A DNA stretch of 9,598 bases from Bacteroidales bacterium. GTDB taxonomy: Bacteria > Bacteroidota > Bacteroidia > Bacteroidales > 4484-276. Every line of letters starts with the position of its first letter. The first letter of the stretch is position 1. A program made the position numbers and the translations under genes. Under the pieces are notes generated by a model, which ran no database searches, was not told where the DNA came from, and saw only the letters and a list, made by a program, of their open reading frames with translations. The DNA lies in contig JAOZRY010000085.1 in NCBI GenBank assembly GCA_029939965.1, forward strand, positions 1 to 9,598, in the 5' to 3' direction. Shown here piece after piece: positions 1-6,633 of the stretch.

Positions 1-22
1 TAGCAGACTATTTAAAAAATTG

Positions 23-30
23 TAGTTTTG
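23..30 (+). promoter_or_regulatory. Possible -7 promoter element (TAnnTTTG) for the lipoprotein gene
   Basis: The sequence TAGTTTTG matches the Bacteroidota -7 consensus TAnnTTTG and lies 29 bases before the ATG at 60. The matching -33 element would fall at the window edge and cannot be judged. In AT-rich DNA this 8-mer also arises by chance, so the call rests on position as much as on sequence. Confidence 0.4.
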
Positions 31-59
31 CTCACGATTTTTATTATAAATATTTCATC

Positions 60-464
60 ATGAAAAATAAATTAGCCTTTATCTCTTATTTGATAATAAC
101 TCTCTTTTTGGCAACATCATGCACTCCGGATATGATTACCGAAAATGACAACGGATCTACGGTTGAATATTCCATTGGTTCCTCTTTTAAAATCAGCCTT
201 AAGGGTAATCCGGAAAAAGGTTTTATGTGGAAAGCTATTGGATTAAACAACGATGTTGTTCAGCAAATTGGCGATCCCGAAATAAAAACGGCTACAGAAA
301 CCGGAAAAGAATTAGGCACTTACATTTTTACTTTTAAAACTAAAAGTGCCGGCAATACTAAATTACGATTAATTTATTTTAACAAAAATGCAGAAAACTC
401 CGAGCCGGAAGATGAATTTGAAATTAGTATCATTTCAGGGACAATGGGAAGGATTGAGAGTTAG
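60..464 (+). CDS. Chagasin-like (I42 family) protease inhibitor lipoprotein
   Basis: A 134-residue protein, probably a cell-envelope lipoprotein that inhibits papain-like cysteine proteases. Residues 1-20 are a lipoprotein signal peptide with a hydrophobic core (about 7-18). It ends in LATSC, so Cys21 would be lipidated; the lipobox is relaxed, as is usual in Bacteroidota. The mature part is the length of one chagasin-type immunoglobulin-like domain. The first signature loop is clear: NPEKGFMW at residues 50-57, matching the family's NPTTGxxW. A GxxxG loop (GKELG, 82-86) is followed by a strand resembling the family's second half (TYIFTFKTKSAG). The third loop, normally RPW, is replaced by YFNKNAE around 106-112, so the key Trp is absent. 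It stands alone, convergent with the mevalonate operon. The family assignment is by motif; inhibitory activity is inferred and weakened by the missing RPW. It could instead be a structural domain with no inhibitory role. Confidence 0.72.
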   Translation: MKNKLAFISYLIITLFLATSCTPDMITENDNGSTVEYSIGSSFKISLKGNPEKGFMWKAIGLNNDVVQQIGDPEIKTATETGKELGTYIFTFKTKSAGNTKLRLIYFNKNAENSEPEDEFEISIISGTMGRIES

Positions 465-492
465 AAAAAACTGCTCGAAACAAAGCTGTTTC
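465..492 (-). terminator. Possible terminator of the mevalonate operon
   Basis: Read on the minus strand, downstream of the mevalonate kinase stop, AAACAGCT and AGCAGTTT can pair with one A-A mismatch around an 8-base loop and run straight into six T (470-465). An alternative perfect 6-bp stem, GAAACA/TGTTTC (477-492, tetraloop), overlaps it. A further short inverted repeat, TTCCG/CGGAA, lies at 490-504. The stems are short and AU-rich, and the element sits about 60-85 bases after the stop codon, so the call is tentative. It lies in the convergent gap and abuts the lipoprotein stop codon. Confidence 0.3.
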
Positions 493-549
493 CGTTTATC
501 GGAATCAGGCTCAATAAGCACAGTTCAGAACCAGAGTAATAGTGGAATT

Positions 550-1512
550 TTAATTAAATTTTGAAACCGGAATAATTTCCACATCCTGGGTATTCAGCAG
601 TTTTCTGGCTTTTTCGAGATCTTCGGCAAACCCTAACAAAAAACCGCCCCCACCCGATCCGCACAACTTAAGGTAATAGGTTCCCGAATCAATACCAAGC
701 CTCCAAATATCTAAAAACGCAGATGGGATCATCGGTTTTAGGTGCGAAAACAAAAAGATAGAAAGTGATTTGAGGTTTCTAAAAAATTCGATAAAATCGC
801 CTTTGATAATGGCATCAATACTTTTATTGGTAAACGGAATCATCTCCTCCTTTATAAGTTGCGAAAATTTTTCATGCTTACACTTATCGAAAAATAAGTT
901 TACCAACGGCTCTGTTTTTCCTGGCTTTCCGGTATTGATCAGAAAAATACCTCCACCCTTCGAGAACTCTCTTGGAATACCAACCCGCTCGATGTGCTGA
1001 TTAGTTTTGATGAGTAACGGATTACGTAAATAAGAATTTAAAGGATCCATACCGGAACTTACACCATGAAAATAGGATTCCATTTGTGCAAAAATTTTCT
1101 TTAGTATAATTAATTTATTATACGAAGTGCTATCATTCCGACCTATTCTGTTCAAAGCGTATTTTTCGTAAATAGCAGCTACGAGCGCACCGGAACTCCC
1201 TATTCCAAAACCCTGTGGGATGGTTGATTCAAAATACAAACCCGATTCTATATCGCTAAAAAGTTGCCCCAGGTCTAAATCGAAAAGTAACTCATCTTTA
1301 TCCTGCAAACCTTTAATGAATTTAACAAACCCTCTTAAAGATTTATTTGATTTTTCAGCAAATTTCAGATCGGTGTATTTATCATCATTAATAAAACTCA
1401 ACTCACCTCTAAAATGAGTATATGGCACGGTAAGCGCCATCGAATCGCACATAATACTGTATTCACCAAACAATAAAATTTTTGCGTAAAATATTCCGTC
1501 TTTACTTGTCAT
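550..1512 (-). CDS. mvk: Mevalonate kinase (GHMP superfamily)
   Basis: Phosphorylates mevalonate with ATP to mevalonate 5-phosphate in the cytoplasm. From the ATG at 1512 it has 320 residues, normal for bacterial mevalonate kinases. GHMP motifs are in order. The N-terminal AKILLFGEY has Lys11. Motif 2 is PQGFGIGSSGAL (99-110), the phosphate-binding loop. An acidic/His segment MESYFHG (144-150) leads into SSGMDP (152-157), with Asp156 as the expected catalytic base and Glu145 as the expected Mg ligand. Motif 3 is LCGSGGGG (283-290). The frame stays open upstream to an ATG at 1551, but that start would overlap the decarboxylase gene. The ATG at 1512 lies one base after its TGA (TGAAATG) and brings the conserved AKILLFGEY to the usual distance from the N-terminus, so I chose it; translation is probably coupled. 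This is the last gene of the four-gene operon. The kinase family is certain; mevalonate as substrate follows from HG-SSGMDP and the operon. Confidence 0.88.
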   Translation of the reverse strand: MTSKDGIFYAKILLFGEYSIMCDSMALTVPYTHFRGELSFINDDKYTDLKFAEKSNKSLRGFVKFIKGLQDKDELLFDLDLGQLFSDIESGLYFESTIPQGFGIGSSGALVAAIYEKYALNRIGRNDSTSYNKLIILKKIFAQMESYFHGVSSGMDPLNSYLRNPLLIKTNQHIERVGIPREFSKGGGIFLINTGKPGKTEPLVNLFFDKCKHEKFSQLIKEEMIPFTNKSIDAIIKGDFIEFFRNLKSLSIFLFSHLKPMIPSAFLDIWRLGIDSGTYYLKLCGSGGGGFLLGFAEDLEKARKLLNTQDVEIIPVSKFN

Positions 1513-1513
1513 T

Positions 1514-2587
1514 TCAAATAATTCGTTTCGGGCCTTCACCCATTTTATCATCAATCAGCTTACCATTTTCGCAAAGTGGTTTTAACTCCTCATTTATAAA
1601 ACCAAAAACCGTATCCCTATCTTGCCTGGGATAAAGTATGTGAACATTTGGCCCCGCATCGAGGGTAAAACAAAGCAAAATACCACTTTGTTCCCGGTAG
1701 CTCTTAATTTTGTTAATTATCTCCAATGTATTGGGTTTCATCAGCATATAGCCGGGCATGGAGGCCATCATCATTGCATGAAGAGTAAGAGCCTCGGTTT
1801 CAACTACCTCAACAAACTTTTCTAAATTTCCGTTTTCGAGTGCCTTTATAAGAACCCCAAGATTTGTGTTTGCCTGAGTAAATCTTGCAGATGAAAAAGG
1901 GTTATTCTCCATTAATTCATGCCCGGCACTACTCGACACTCCCTTTTTGCCTTTGCTTACAATAAGTATGGTATCCATATAATTTTCGTAAATCGGATGG
2001 ATTGGCAATCGAAATGGTGAAGCAAAGAGATTGGAAGAACCGGGAATAAACGGAGATTTACCCCAGCTTGCCATTTTCCCGAAAACACTTCGCGAGGCAC
2101 TTCCTGAGCCAATACGCGCAAAATTAGAAGCTCTTTTTAAAAAGATTTCTTCGTCAGGAGCTTCATGACCAATCAAGTCTTGCTCGATACTGCACAGGCA
2201 AAGCGAAAGTGCACTCATAGCTGATGCTGAAGAAGCAATTCCGGCAGAGTGTGGAAAAGTATTTTCTGAATGTATGGTAAAATCCAACAAATTAATAAAT
2301 GGTAATTCTTGGCTGATATTATTAAAAAACCTTTTGATTTTCGCGGCAAACTCCGGGCTCTTTTCACCCTCGAAATAAAAATCAAAAACCGGATTATCCT
2401 GATTCTGTGCTGGTTTAAAATGAACGGTTGTTTTGCTGAGAGATTTAGAAAGCGTAATACTCAAAGATGGATTGGCCGGAATTTGAAAACCTTTTTTACC
2501 CCAGTATTTTATTAAAGCAATATTGCTTGGGCTTGTCCAGCAAACCTCTCCTTTTTTTAATTTATATATCTTTTCCATTTCAACCAT
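1514..2587 (-). CDS. mvaD: Diphosphomevalonate decarboxylase
   Basis: Catalyses ATP-dependent decarboxylation of mevalonate 5-diphosphate to isopentenyl diphosphate, the last step of the pathway. It has 357 residues from the ATG at 2587. The family signature is unmistakable. The N-terminal SPSNIALIKYWGKKG lies at about residues 19-33. IPANPSLSITLS is at 37-48. The ATP loop HSAGIASSASAMSALS lies at about 113-128. GSGSASRS (160-167) carries the catalytic Arg166. FTLDAGPNVHIL (307-318) carries the catalytic Asp310. Retention of Arg and Asp argues for an active decarboxylase rather than a kinase relative. A second in-frame ATG at 2578 (MEKIYKLKKG) is an equally possible start; neither has a visible ribosome binding site. 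It follows the GYDIA-type kinase by 27 bases and touches the mevalonate kinase gene. Mevalonate 3,5-bisphosphate- or monophosphate-specific decarboxylases belong to the same superfamily, so exact substrate is inferred. Confidence 0.93.
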   Translation of the reverse strand: MVEMEKIYKLKKGEVCWTSPSNIALIKYWGKKGFQIPANPSLSITLSKSLSKTTVHFKPAQNQDNPVFDFYFEGEKSPEFAAKIKRFFNNISQELPFINLLDFTIHSENTFPHSAGIASSASAMSALSLCLCSIEQDLIGHEAPDEEIFLKRASNFARIGSGSASRSVFGKMASWGKSPFIPGSSNLFASPFRLPIHPIYENYMDTILIVSKGKKGVSSSAGHELMENNPFSSARFTQANTNLGVLIKALENGNLEKFVEVVETEALTLHAMMMASMPGYMLMKPNTLEIINKIKSYREQSGILLCFTLDAGPNVHILYPRQDRDTVFGFINEELKPLCENGKLIDDKMGEGPKRII

Positions 2588-2614
2588 CAAGAAGAAATTA
2601 CATCAAACTTAAAA

Positions 2615-3562
2615 TCAAATAACATTTTCAACATTTTGCTTCAAAACAATATCATCAAAGGGAAAAACCACATTCAGTTTTTTTGTTTTCAGATATGCTT
2701 TCAGGCTGTCAATTCCTTCGCGCCACGTCATCATTACAAAATCGCCACCCCAGGCACCCAACGATTTTACTTCGCCTGCAAACTCGGCAAACAGCTCTTT
2801 CTTAACCGGAGGAACACCCAAAATCTTCGACATAATCGTTTCATGTTCATTAATAAAAAACTCAAATTCTTCAAGGTCGTGAGTTGCCGTAAGCTCTGTG
2901 GAGATTTCAGAAATCCTTCTAATTTCAGGGATATCCGGGGCAAGTTTGGAAGAAAAATATTGGATACTTTTGTGTGATTGTTGCTTCTTGCCCAAATATG
3001 CAAAATACAAATGATTACTAAAGTCAGGTTCAAAAATTACTTTTTCCACAATAGTTTGTTTGCCATTGAGTGTATAAAAAATTGGCCCGTTAGCATTGGC
3101 ACATGCTACATCAAACCCCGACCCTGAAGATGTTTTGAAATGCAATGCAAAGGGATCGAGCCTAAACCATTTTGCAATGTTTGCGATTAAAGATGAGCTG
3201 CTACCTAATCCCCAATTTATATCAAAATTTATATTTGTAAAAACATCCAAACCCTTTGTGCTTTTTAGTATATCAGGATTCAGAATATGAGCAACTCTCA
3301 AAATTTTCTGTAATCTTTTTGCTTTTTTAATATCGTTGGTTTCGATAATTTCTATACTATGCAAATCCAATTGTACTTCAATCCATTCCTCATTCCGCAC
3401 ATGGGCTTTCCAGCGCAATTTCAAATCCATATTTGCATCAGGAATTACACGCATACTTTGGCCAAACTTTAGAGGAAGTGCAAGAGACTTTGCTCCCTTT
3501 AGCACCATATATTCGCCACTTAGTAAAAGTTTTCCGTGAGAATAATAGTTTTGAGAATTCAA
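2615..3562 (-). CDS. GYDIA-type GHMP kinase, candidate phosphomevalonate kinase
   Basis: A GHMP-superfamily kinase of 315 residues belonging to the Bacteroidota group named for a GYDIA motif, here GFDVA at 149-153. Visible features are the N-terminal YYSHGKLLLSGEYMVL (6-21), the phosphate-binding loop WGLGSSSSLIANIA (117-130), SGSGFDVACANANGP (146-160), where the Asp at 151 replaces the usual SG-D of mevalonate kinases, and a C-terminal KSLGAWGGDFVM (266-277) in place of the glycine-rich motif 3. The start is TTG at 3562, two bases after the reductase TAG. No in-frame ATG lies nearby upstream, and the conserved YYSHGKLLLSGEY begins six residues in, so the rare start is well supported. Its place between the reductase and the decarboxylase, with mevalonate kinase in the same operon and no other phosphomevalonate kinase present, suggests it makes mevalonate 5-diphosphate. 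That function is an inference from context. Overall relation to other GHMP kinases is certain. Confidence 0.82.
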   Translation of the reverse strand: MNSQNYYSHGKLLLSGEYMVLKGAKSLALPLKFGQSMRVIPDANMDLKLRWKAHVRNEEWIEVQLDLHSIEIIETNDIKKAKRLQKILRVAHILNPDILKSTKGLDVFTNINFDINWGLGSSSSLIANIAKWFRLDPFALHFKTSSGSGFDVACANANGPIFYTLNGKQTIVEKVIFEPDFSNHLYFAYLGKKQQSHKSIQYFSSKLAPDIPEIRRISEISTELTATHDLEEFEFFINEHETIMSKILGVPPVKKELFAEFAGEVKSLGAWGGDFVMMTWREGIDSLKAYLKTKKLNVVFPFDDIVLKQNVENVI

Positions 3563-3564
3563 AT

Positions 3565-4908
3565 CTAAAAATTTTCGATGTTTGCTGTTTTTCTTAGTCC
3601 ATCAACGTATCTTTTTACGGAGGTATAAGAAACTTTTTTATGGGCAAAATTTGCTACGGCCATCTTTTTCTCCCTTTCGTTTACATCGCAAGAATTTAAA
3701 ATATTGAGCAGGTGCATTTTCATATGCCCCACCTGAATACCTTTTGTTATAAGCGATTTTATGGCACCAAAATTATTAGCCAATCCAACGGAAGCTGCAA
3801 TCATCATCAATTGTTTTGCCGTAGGGTTTTCGAGTAATTTGAGCGAAAAACGAGCCATCGGGTGTAGAGCTGTAAGTCCGCCTACCGTACCCAGCGAAAG
3901 TGGTATTGTAAGGCTGTACTTAAATTTCCCGTTCGAAATATCGATCGACGACAGGGATCGGTACTTCCCATCCCTGGCAGCATAAGCATGCCCGCCGGCT
4001 TCGATAGCTCTAAAATCATTTCCGGTAGCAAGAGCAACAGCATCGATACCATTAAAAATTCCTTTGTTATGGGTTACAGCTCTATATGGATCAACCTTTG
4101 CAATTTGTACAGCTTTCTCAAATTTCCATGCAAAATCTTCAGGATTCTCAATTTCACCGGCATTACGCAAACAGTCAATATCGCATTCAACCTCGGTTTT
4201 CACCAAACACTCGGGAGTATAATTAGATAAAATTGCCATAATAATCCGACAATTTTTTTCTTCGCCATCATAATATTCGTTTTCACGGAAATGATCTTTG
4301 AGGATATGAGCAAAATCTTCGAGGCACGAATTAATGAAATTAGCACCCATTGCGTCCACAGTTTCAAACGTGGCTTTTAGCTGAAAATAATTTTCAATAT
4401 CATCAGTCATATCCACCAGTTCAATATCTTTGATACCACCACCACGTTTTTCCATACTTTCGGTGTAATGTTTTGTACCGTTATATAATTCCTCTTTCAG
4501 GAAAGGGAAAAGCGCTTGCAATTTTTCAACTTCTCCTTTCCAGATAAAGTGTACCTGACCAATTTTGGATGTGGAGAGAACTTCGGATCGAAATCCGTTT
4601 TTTGTGGCCCAATATTTAGCACTATTGGAGGCCGCTGCCACAACCGAGCTTTCCTCGATAACCATTGGCACAGGATATTTTTTTCCGTTTATCACAAAAT
4701 TGGGTGCAATGCCGTAAGGAAAGTAAAAGTTGGAGATGGTGTTTTCGCTGAATTCGTCGAAGAGTTTTTGTTTAACCGGATCGTTGTGCCAATAACTTTT
4801 CAACTGGGCAATCACCTGTTCAGGATTATCAAAACTGTTGGCAACCATTTCCAGCTTTGCTGCTTTATTTAATCTCGAAAACCCCGAAATCATATTCTTT
4901 TGATGCAT
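3565..4908 (-). CDS. mvaA: Hydroxymethylglutaryl-CoA reductase, class II
   Basis: Reduces HMG-CoA to mevalonate with two NAD(P)H, committing carbon to isoprenoids. The 447-residue length and the lack of a membrane domain fit the bacterial class II (Pseudomonas mevalonii-like) enzyme. Landmarks in order: SGFSRLNKAAKLE (8-20); FPYGIAPNFVING (63-75); VPMVIEESSVVAAAS (80-94), with the catalytic Glu at 85 or 86; FETVDAMGAN (181-190), substrate loop; THNKGIFNGIDAV (279-291), catalytic Lys282; ATGNDFRAIEAGGHAYAA (294-311), catalytic Asp298; GTVGG (340-344), nucleotide-binding region; GIQVGHMKMH (390-399), catalytic His395 in the C-terminal flap. All catalytic residues are present. The K-to-D and D-to-H spacings agree with the P. 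mevalonii enzyme. First gene of the operon. Its ATG is 18 bases downstream of a TATTTTTG promoter element. Class II enzymes were defined in mevalonate catabolism, but the operon partners here indicate biosynthesis. NADH versus NADPH preference cannot be read reliably. Confidence 0.95.
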   Translation of the reverse strand: MHQKNMISGFSRLNKAAKLEMVANSFDNPEQVIAQLKSYWHNDPVKQKLFDEFSENTISNFYFPYGIAPNFVINGKKYPVPMVIEESSVVAAASNSAKYWATKNGFRSEVLSTSKIGQVHFIWKGEVEKLQALFPFLKEELYNGTKHYTESMEKRGGGIKDIELVDMTDDIENYFQLKATFETVDAMGANFINSCLEDFAHILKDHFRENEYYDGEEKNCRIIMAILSNYTPECLVKTEVECDIDCLRNAGEIENPEDFAWKFEKAVQIAKVDPYRAVTHNKGIFNGIDAVALATGNDFRAIEAGGHAYAARDGKYRSLSSIDISNGKFKYSLTIPLSLGTVGGLTALHPMARFSLKLLENPTAKQLMMIAASVGLANNFGAIKSLITKGIQVGHMKMHLLNILNSCDVNEREKKMAVANFAHKKVSYTSVKRYVDGLRKTANIENF

Positions 4909-4925
4909 TCTCTAAAAATTTGTTG

Positions 4926-4933
4926 CAAAAATA
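4926..4933 (-). promoter_or_regulatory. Candidate -7 promoter element of the mevalonate operon
   Basis: On the minus strand this reads TATTTTTG followed by CA, a full match to the Bacteroidota -7 consensus TAnnTTTG. It ends 17 bases before the reductase ATG, implying a leader of only about ten bases. No clear TTTG -33 element is seen at the expected spacing upstream. The 208-base gap between the glycosylase stop and the reductase start shows no gene on either strand, which fits an independent promoter for the operon. Confidence 0.5.
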
Positions 4934-5116
4934 GACTTTTGAATTTAACCTGAATGATTCGTGCGTTTTTCGTTATGAGAAATTAAAATGATAAGGTTAT
5001 TTCTTAACAAGTACTGGTTTTTGAATTTGGGCGGCTACAGGCTTTCCGTTTGTAGTTGCCTTGTGATAATCATTGCGAAAATGAATTGTTTAATAGTTTT
5101 GGGTGTTTACTTTTTC

Positions 5117-5800
5117 TCATCCTTCCATTTTCCTGTTAATCACCTTCAGAGCTTCTTTTCGGCTCAATGGTTTTAGTTGATGTGTATTAACAAATTCGAT
5201 AATAATTTCAGGATCCGTTTTAGAGTATTCCCTCAAAACCCAGCCTATAGCCTTACGAATAAAAAACTCATCCTGATCGGAAAGCCTCTTGATAAGATTA
5301 AACATTAACTCAACATCCGTATCTTTTTTGTATTTTAATTGAAAAAGCAAAGCTGTACGCTGCAACCAGAAATCCCCTGAGGTCATCCATTTTTCGGTGT
5401 AAAAAGTTATTTGTTCCGGAAAACGCTTAAAATGCATCCCAACCAATTTTGCAGCAATCATATCTACGGTATCCCACCACGATTTATTGGTAATCAAAAA
5501 TTCGAGATCATTTATAAAATCCTTTTCGGTTTTTTTTATAAATTTCTCGAGCATCATCATACAAAAAAACTGGAACTCCCGCTCAGGTTGCTGCCATAGT
5601 TCCCTTATAATATCCGGCAACTCATCGATATGAGGCAGGCCATAATTTTTAAAAAATTCGCGGCGAATAATCGTTTGTTCAGGTGCTTTAATACCAAAAA
5701 ACTCAAACTGATTTCGCATGTATTTTTTTTGCTGAATAGCAATTTCCTGATTAGCACAAGTATCGAAGGCAGTGCGAAGATTTTGAACGTAATCACTCAT
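5117..5800 (-). CDS. AlkD-type DNA alkylation repair glycosylase
   Basis: Removes cationic alkylated bases such as N7-methylguanine and N3-methyladenine from DNA, starting base excision repair in the cytoplasm. The 227-residue protein is a complete all-helical HEAT-like (ALK) repeat protein, close to the usual AlkD length. The DNA- and base-contacting residues described for Bacillus cereus AlkD fall at the same numbers here: Trp109 and Asp113 in SWWDTVD (107-113), Arg148 in FWLQRTALLFQLKY (144-157) and Trp187 in FFIRKAIGWVLREYSKTDP (179-197). The C-terminal LSRKEALK (212-219) is also typical. This AlkD-like residue set separates it from AlkC and from inactive ALK relatives. The start is the ATG at 5800. 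It lies 61 bases behind the methyltransferase gene on the same strand, with no clear promoter in the gap, so co-transcription is possible. The family is certain; glycosylase activity is a strong inference. Confidence 0.92.
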   Translation of the reverse strand: MSDYVQNLRTAFDTCANQEIAIQQKKYMRNQFEFFGIKAPEQTIIRREFFKNYGLPHIDELPDIIRELWQQPEREFQFFCMMMLEKFIKKTEKDFINDLEFLITNKSWWDTVDMIAAKLVGMHFKRFPEQITFYTEKWMTSGDFWLQRTALLFQLKYKKDTDVELMFNLIKRLSDQDEFFIRKAIGWVLREYSKTDPEIIIEFVNTHQLKPLSRKEALKVINRKMEG

Positions 5801-5861
5801 CTGAATAATTATTAAGGTATGAATAGGAAAGAAGAAAATTTGCTGAATATTTTTTTTTCAA

Positions 5862-6626
5862 CTAATGCTTTTCGGCTATATAAACCGTTGAAACGCCGTG
5901 GCTTGTCATTACCTGTTGTTTTGTTGAAGTAACATTTACAAACCCGGCATTTTTGAGCATCAGTTTAAATTCATCAATGCCATACCACTTTAATTTGATG
6001 TTGTCGATATGTGTTTTTGCTAAACCTCCATTATGGTAAAGTTCGTACTTGAATTCACCAGTTTGCATTTGTTGTTCGTGGTTAAAATGTTTGAAATAAG
6101 AAACTATTAGTTTGGAACCATCTTCACGCTCACTTACCCGGCCAACTTTCCAGGTGCTTTGTTCGTTGGCAATAATTTCATCCCAGGGAATCCAGAGGTC
6201 ACAAATAAATTTTCCACCATCTTCAAGTGAATCATATATTTTTTTCAACCCCTCAATTGCTTCATCAAAAGATGGAATGAGCTGGAACGAACCCCCGGAA
6301 ATGAATATGGTTTTGTAAGGATTAGGGAAATCAAAACTAAGGATATTGGCATGATAAAGATTTGATTGCAAGTTTTTTGCGGTAAGTTTCTTACGGCAAA
6401 TATCAAGCATCGGGGCCGACATATCTAATCCATCGCAAGCAATACCCTTTTTCAAAAACTCTATTAATAATCTTCCTGTACCACAAGCCAGTTCAAGAAC
6501 AGAGCCATCATCAACGGTAATTAAATTGGTGTAAAGTTCAATATCTTTGGTTTCATCCTTCAATAAATCATCATACCAGTCGATCCAAAAACCGGAGTAG
6601 TGCCCATCGCTATTTTGTTTTTTCAT
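5862..6626 (-). CDS. Class I SAM-dependent methyltransferase, substrate unknown
   Basis: A 254-residue soluble protein with a Rossmann-fold methyltransferase domain over roughly residues 38-150. Motif I is VLELACGTGR (43-52), the SAM-binding glycine loop. The acidic end of the next strand is GLDMS (66-70), with Asp68 expected to hold the SAM ribose. ANILSFDF (94-101) and IFISGGSFQLI (107-117) follow, then the helix and strand LKKIYDSLEDGGKFICDLW (127-145). The C-terminal half (about 155-254) is a beta-rich extension, as in small-molecule methyltransferases, but no substrate-defining motif was recognised. Its ATG is 7 bases after the peptidase TGA, with AGAGG two bases before the ATG (6629-6633), the best ribosome-binding sequence in the window though closely spaced. 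Translation is therefore probably coupled to the peptidase gene. A repair or protein-modifying role next to the glycosylase cannot be shown. Confidence 0.87.
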   Translation of the reverse strand: MKKQNSDGHYSGFWIDWYDDLLKDETKDIELYTNLITVDDGSVLELACGTGRLLIEFLKKGIACDGLDMSAPMLDICRKKLTAKNLQSNLYHANILSFDFPNPYKTIFISGGSFQLIPSFDEAIEGLKKIYDSLEDGGKFICDLWIPWDEIIANEQSTWKVGRVSEREDGSKLIVSYFKHFNHEQQMQTGEFKYELYHNGGLAKTHIDNIKLKWYGIDEFKLMLKNAGFVNVTSTKQQVMTSHGVSTVYIAEKH

Positions 6627-6633
6627 TACCTCT

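Noticed and set aside
490..504. TTCCG-N5-CGGAA as a plus-strand terminator for the lipoprotein gene
   Set aside because: The stem is only five pairs and no T-run follows on the plus strand. It also competes with the overlapping stem at 477-492.
1513..1551. Longer mevalonate kinase starting at the ATG at 1551
   Set aside because: It would add 13 residues before the conserved start and overlap the decarboxylase gene by 38 bases. The ATG at 1512 directly behind the stop codon is more natural.
2636..2977. A 113-codon plus-strand open frame opposite the GYDIA-type kinase
   Set aside because: It lies wholly antisense within a well-supported gene and has no domain signature. The same holds for the 118-codon frame at 4516-4872 and the 110-codon frame at 6864-7196.
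5094..5101. Plus-strand TAGTTTTG, a full match to the -7 consensus
   Set aside because: No plus-strand gene follows, and it points into the antisense of the glycosylase gene. Such 8-mers are expected by chance in AT-rich DNA.
4988..5176. A 62-codon plus-strand open frame in the gap before the mevalonate operon
   Set aside because: It overlaps the 3' end of the glycosylase gene in antisense, has a composition unlike a real protein and no recognisable motif. Chance open frame.
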